From the NCBI GenBank assembly GCA_021801795.1, contig JAJYXR010000020.1, forward strand, positions 1 to 64,000: DNA of 64,000 bases, in the 5' to 3' direction. Under the pieces are notes generated by a model that was given only the letters and a program-made list of their open reading frames with translations, made no database searches and was not told the DNA's origin. This DNA comes from Actinomycetes bacterium (GTDB lineage Bacteria > Actinomycetota > Acidimicrobiia > Acidimicrobiales > JAJYXR01). Shown here piece after piece: positions 60,400 through 64,000 of the stretch (within the stretch, counting starts at the first letter, position 1; each line of letters starts with the position of its first letter). Made by a program: the position numbers and the translations under genes.

Positions 60400-61017
60400 C
60401 TACTGCGAGTCCTGGTCGAAGAAGCCACCAGCGGACCCAAGGTCCCCCTCGTCGGCTGCTTCGTCCGGGTCCTGGGCCTCGGAGAGCTCTGCCCCTTCGA
60501 GTGGCGCGGGTGTGAACTGGAGCTTCTCCCTGCCGGCCTGGACGGTCTTCATGGTGCGGTCCAGCACCACCTCGAAGGATGCGAGCTTCTGGTCGCAGTA
60601 GTCGTCGACCTCATGGCGCAGCCTGCGGGCCTCCTCACGCGCCTCGTCTACGATCCGCTGGGCGGCCTGGTTCGCCTGGCGGACTATCTCGGTCCGCTGG
60701 ACCATCCTCTCGGCCTGGGCCTTTACCTCTTCGAGAAGCTCGTCGGCCTCGCGCCTGCGGGCAGCCAGGAACTCGTCGCGCTCGCGCAGCAGCCAGCGAG
60801 CCTGGCGGATCTCCTCTGGGATCCTGGCGAGCACCTCTTCTAGGAGATCGCTCAGCTCGTCGCGCTGGACCAGCACGGAGGAGCTGAGCGGCATCGCCCG
60901 TGCTTCCTGGACCAGGTCCAGTGCCCTTCTCACCAGCACCTCCGCATCTGCGGCGCTCTCGGGAGACGAGGACACCTCGAGGTCGTCGAAGGTTTCGAAG
61001 GGCTCCTCGTCGCTCAT
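60400..61017 (-). CDS. sepIVA: SepIVA-like coiled-coil cell-division protein
   Basis: A 205-residue, mostly coiled-coil protein: LSSSVLVQRDELSDLLEEVL, then ARRREADELLEEVKAQAERM and ANQAAQRIVDEAREEARRLR, with an acidic C terminus. This matches DivIVA/SepIVA-type proteins, which organise septation and cell-wall growth in mycobacteria; there sepIVA also lies next to the DUF177 gene. The stop side is separated from DUF177 here by the methyltransferase gene. The start overlaps coaD by 4 bases. Confidence 0.75.
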   Translation of the reverse strand: MSDEEPFETFDDLEVSSSPESAADAEVLVRRALDLVQEARAMPLSSSVLVQRDELSDLLEEVLARIPEEIRQARWLLRERDEFLAARRREADELLEEVKAQAERMVQRTEIVRQANQAAQRIVDEAREEARRLRHEVDDYCDQKLASFEVVLDRTMKTVQAGREKLQFTPAPLEGAELSEAQDPDEAADEGDLGSAGGFFDQDSQ

Positions 61018-61493
61018 CGCTGGAACCTCTCGACCAGACGTTCCGCCACGGGCTTCGGGACGAAGGCCGTCACGTCACCCCCGAAACGGGCCACCTCCCT
61101 GAGCAGGCGTGACGCTATGAACGAATAGGTGGAGCTGGTGGGTATGAACAGCGTCTCCACCCCTGCCAGCTGGCGGTTCATCTGCGCCATCTGCAGCTCG
61201 TTCTCGAAGTCCGACACCGCGCGAAGCCCCTTCACGATGGCCGTGGCCCCTACGTCACGGGCGACGTTCACCACCAGGGTGGATACCGATACCGTCCTTA
61301 CGTGGGGTAGGTGCACCAGGGCTTCCCTTATCATCTCCTCGCGCTCGGAGAGGCTGAACAGGGGCTCGCTCTTCTGAGGGTTTCGCAGCGTCGCCACCAC
61401 GACCTCGTCGAAGAGGCGGGCAGCACGCTCCACCACCTCCAGGTGACCGTTGTGGAAGGGATCGAACGATCCGGGGAAGAGAGCGAGGGTCAC
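61014..61493 (-). CDS. coaD: Phosphopantetheine adenylyltransferase
   Basis: A 159-residue PPAT for coenzyme A synthesis. LALFPGSFDPFHNGHLEVVE carries the T/HxGH nucleotidyl-transferase motif (HNGH 14-17). VVNVARDVGATAIVKGLRAV, DFENELQMAQMNRQLAGVET and TSSTYSFIASRLLREVARFG complete the family pattern. It overlaps rsmD by 4 bases upstream and sepIVA by 4 bases downstream. Confidence 0.97.
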   Translation of the reverse strand: MTLALFPGSFDPFHNGHLEVVERAARLFDEVVVATLRNPQKSEPLFSLSEREEMIREALVHLPHVRTVSVSTLVVNVARDVGATAIVKGLRAVSDFENELQMAQMNRQLAGVETLFIPTSSTYSFIASRLLREVARFGGDVTAFVPKPVAERLVERFQR

Positions 61494-62080
61494 TTACCTG
61501 ACCCCGAGGTCGAACGCGCTGAGCTAGCCATCGTCACGAGCGTACCGCCATAACGCCTGGACCTGGCGACCACCCAGCCTTCGGGCATCTCGACAGGCTC
61601 CCGGCTCTCCAGGACCGCCCAGGTAGCGTCGAGGAGCCCGAGCAGCTCCGCCCAGGCGGCGAAGCTGTATGGCGGGTCCAGGAATGCCACGTCGAAGCTG
61701 CCTGCCACGTGACCAGCCTTCTCCGTCGCGGGTCTCACCGCTGCCCTGCGGAGGTAGTCGATGGCATCGCCGGCCACCACGTGAACCTGGTGGCTGTCCG
61801 AGGAGCTGAGCCCGAGCTGGTCGAGGTTCGCGCGGATCGTGGCACGGGCCACGGGGTCGCTATCTACGAAGGTCCCACGGGCCGCTCCGCGTGAGAGGGC
61901 TTCTATGCCCATTGCCCCGGTGCCGGCGAACAGGTCGAGCACCACCGCGCCATCGAGATCCGCGATGCTCTGGAGCATGTCGAACACCGCCTCCCGCACC
62001 CTGTCAGAGGTAGGTCGGGTACCGCTGGCCACATGTGCCTTCAGCAGCCTGCCCCTCATCTGCCCCCCGATAACCCTCAA
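61490..62080 (-). CDS. rsmD: 16S rRNA (guanine966-N2)-methyltransferase RsmD
   Basis: A 196-residue SAM-dependent methyltransferase. MRVIGGQMRGRLLKAHVASG, then RPTSDRVREAVFDMLQSIAD, VLDLFAGTGAMGIEALSRGA (motif I) and FDVAFLDPPYSFA (catalytic DPPY). It is followed by coaD, as in most bacteria. Confidence 0.96.
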   Translation of the reverse strand: MRVIGGQMRGRLLKAHVASGTRPTSDRVREAVFDMLQSIADLDGAVVLDLFAGTGAMGIEALSRGAARGTFVDSDPVARATIRANLDQLGLSSSDSHQVHVVAGDAIDYLRRAAVRPATEKAGHVAGSFDVAFLDPPYSFAAWAELLGLLDATWAVLESREPVEMPEGWVVARSRRYGGTLVTMASSARSTSGSGK

Positions 62081-62166
62081 CGCCTCACCGTTCCGGTCGC
62101 TGCATCTTCATCTCGCTCCATACCGCTCGGCCCCGCTCCTCCATCCTCTCCTGGCGGCACCGGCCG

Positions 62167-64000
62167 TCAGCTCTTGAACAGGTAGGAGGCTGCTTCCTCG
62201 CCGAGGAACAGCCGCAGCTCGCCTGCGAGAAGGCTGTGATCCGATAGGAAGGGATCATCGCGAAGTATCTCGTCAGCCACCCACCTGGCCTGCTCCACCA
62301 GGGGCCTGGCACCACGATCCAGGCGGGCAAGCTTCAGGTCGCTGCGCCCCTGCTGGCGCGCTCCGAGGATGCTCCCCTCGCCGCGTAGCTCCAGGTCCAC
62401 CTCTGCCAGCTCGAAGCCGTCCGTGGTCGCCTCCAGGGCCGCCAGACGCTTCTCGGCCACGGGCGACTCAGCCCCACCGAGCAGGAAGCACCACGATGGC
62501 AGGTTCGAGCGCCCCACCCGGCCACGGAGCTGGTGGAGCTGGGCTATGCCGAAACGGGCGGAGTCCTCCACCACCATCACCGTGGCCTCCGGGACATCCA
62601 CGCCTACCTCTATCACGGTGGTCGCCACCAGCACCTCCACGGAGCCCCGGCGGAAGGCCGACATCACCCTCTCCTTATCCTCGGCATCCAGGCGTCCGTG
62701 GAGCAACCCCAGCTTCAGGCCAGCCAGCGGACCGGCCTGAAGTCGTTCCAGTTCCTCCACCGCCGACCGGGCCTCCACCCGCTCCGAGCCCTCCACCAAC
62801 GGGCAGACCACATATGCCCTGTGCCCGGCCGCGACCTCCGACCTCACCCGCTCCCAGACCAGCTCCTCGCCTCCGGGGTCCGCCACCCACCTGGTCTCCA
62901 CCCGGGCGCGCCCCGCGGGAAGCTCCCCCAGCACCGTGATGTCGAGATCGCCGAACACCACCATGGCCGCCGTACGGGGTATCGGGGTGGCCGTCATGAC
63001 CAGCACGTCGGGGTCTGCCCCGCCCGCTGGATGGCCATATTCCGCACCTGCCAGCTCACCGGCAGGTCCGCCCGCCTTCTCCCGTAGCGCAGCGCGCTGG
63101 TCGACCCCGAAACGGTGCTGCTCGTCGATCACCACGACCCCTAGACGCTCGAAGCTCACTCCCTCACCGAGAAGAGCGTGGGTACCGACCACCATCTCCA
63201 CATCACCTCCGTCGAGGCCCTCGAGCACGCGCCTACGACTTCCAGCGCGCACGCGGTTCGCCAGCAGCTCCACCCTGAGCGGGCGGCGACCCCCGAGCGT
63301 GGCCGGATCGGCTACCTCCAGCCCGTCGAGAAGCGACCGGATGCCCATCAGGTGCTGCTCTGCCAGCACCTCCGTGGGGGCCATCAGCGCAGCCTGGTAG
63401 CCGCCCTGCACTGCCACCAGCATGGCCGCGAGGGCCACCACCGTCTTTCCTGATCCGACGTCGCCCTGGAGCAGCCGGTGCATGGGCAGCCGGCCTGCCA
63501 TGTCCCTGCGGATGGCCTCGATGGCAGCCCGCTGGGCGCATGTCGGCTCGAAGGGAAGCCCTTCCAGGAAGGACGAGACCAGATCAGCCCCTCCAGAGGC
63601 AGCTGGGTCGACCAGGTGGGCGATGCCCCGGGAGGATCTCTCCAGGGCCTGACGGCGCATGACCACCTCGAGCTGGATCCTGAGCAGCTCGTCGAATGCC
63701 AGCCGCCTCCTGGCCGGGCCCACCTCGCTGAGAGCGCCAGGCCGGTGGATGTCCCTGTAGGCCGTGGTCCGGTCCACCAGGCCGAGCGCCTCGCGCCAAG
63801 CCACCGTGAGGGGGTCCGCGAACCGACCCGCTCGTTCCAGGGCTTCTCCCACCAGGCGGGCTATCTCGCCGCTCTCGATACCGGCCTTCTCCGAGGAGGG
63901 ATAGATGGGCACCAGCCGGCCCGTCCGCTCCGCCAGCATCTCCACCCGAGGGTTCGTAAGCTGCCTGTGGGCCCGAAAGCTCTGGAGCCTGCCGAAGAAG
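62167..64000 (-). CDS. recG: ATP-dependent DNA helicase RecG (N terminus outside the window)
   Basis: About 611 residues of RecG are visible; the start lies beyond the right edge. The first visible residues (FFGRLQSFRAHRQLTNPRVE) belong to the wedge OB-fold. Helicase motifs follow: RLLQGDVGSGKTVVALAAML (I), VVIDEQHRFGVDQRAALREK (II), VLVMTATPIPRTAAM (III), TTVIEVGVDVPEATVMVVED (V) and QLHQLRGRVGRSNLPSWCFL (VI). RecG remodels stalled forks and Holliday junctions. It ends 86 bases before rsmD. Confidence 0.96.
   Translation of the reverse strand, partial: FFGRLQSFRAHRQLTNPRVEMLAERTGRLVPIYPSSEKAGIESGEIARLVGEALERAGRFADPLTVAWREALGLVDRTTAYRDIHRPGALSEVGPARRRLAFDELLRIQLEVVMRRQALERSSRGIAHLVDPAASGGADLVSSFLEGLPFEPTCAQRAAIEAIRRDMAGRLPMHRLLQGDVGSGKTVVALAAMLVAVQGGYQAALMAPTEVLAEQHLMGIRSLLDGLEVADPATLGGRRPLRVELLANRVRAGSRRRVLEGLDGGDVEMVVGTHALLGEGVSFERLGVVVIDEQHRFGVDQRAALREKAGGPAGELAGAEYGHPAGGADPDVLVMTATPIPRTAAMVVFGDLDITVLGELPAGRARVETRWVADPGGEELVWERVRSEVAAGHRAYVVCPLVEGSERVEARSAVEELERLQAGPLAGLKLGLLHGRLDAEDKERVMSAFRRGSVEVLVATTVIEVGVDVPEATVMVVEDSARFGIAQLHQLRGRVGRSNLPSWCFLLGGAESPVAEKRLAALEATTDGFELAEVDLELRGEGSILGARQQGRSDLKLARLDRGARPLVEQARWVADEILRDDPFLSDHSLLAGELRLFLGEEAASYLFKS

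Overview
The window is high-GC DNA that looks like an Actinomycetota chromosome, most plausibly from the class Acidimicrobiia or a close relative. This rests on gene content and order: smc-ftsY-ffh beside rpsP-khpA-rimM-trmD-rplS, a SepIVA-like coiled-coil gene next to coaD, a DUF2469 gene next to yraN, an FmdB/Ruc-type gene behind a CIRCE element, and several leaderless promoters. No rRNA or tRNA gene was seen, so the class assignment is an inference.

Layout. 1-4.8 kb is an accessory island of small toxin-antitoxin (TA) modules: a possible BrnT-like/RHH pair, an RHH antitoxin with a frameshifted Doc toxin, an RHH/VapC pair and a Phd/VapC pair, with a truncated NAD-dependent epimerase between them. 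4.9-16.5 kb holds a lipoprotein, a small basic protein behind a coupled mini-ORF, a metallophosphoesterase, an alpha/beta hydrolase, a lone PilT ATPase, two proline-rich proteins, a LuxR-type regulator with a DevS-like kinase, moaC, and a ruc-like zinc-ribbon gene with a CIRCE operator. 16.6-28.4 kb holds tldD/tldE, a hotdog thioesterase with an internal repeat insertion, dxs, two acyl-CoA synthetases, an LLM flavin oxidoreductase and a secreted glycosidase-like lipoprotein. 28.5-41.2 kb is an efflux block: a MacAB-type ABC exporter with a very large adaptor, a second adaptor with an AcrB-type RND pump, a DUF5666-like lipoprotein, and an OmpR-type two-component system. 41.2-64 kb, all on the minus strand, is the housekeeping block recG-rsmD-coaD-sepIVA-(methyltransferase)-DUF177-rpmF-plsX-acpP-rnc-mutM-smc-ftsY-ffh-(surface protein)-rpsP-khpA-rimM-trmD-rplS-DUF2469-yraN-echA. 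Two foreign-looking genes interrupt it: an orphan N6-adenine methyltransferase and a 951-residue beta-helix surface protein.

How the parts may work together. Three palindromic sites of the form AACnnGTTCTA, resembling KstR/TetR operators, lie at the alpha/beta hydrolase, at one CoA synthetase, and between the LLM oxidoreductase and the other CoA synthetase. They suggest a scattered lipid- or steroid-type catabolic regulon. Both efflux operons have three 11-bp-phased CTCA-like repeats upstream, which suggests control by an OmpR-family regulator, perhaps the one encoded just downstream. Short tandem repeats recur at the 3' ends of at least five genes, each with a different unit, which hints at a shared slippage-like process in this genome.
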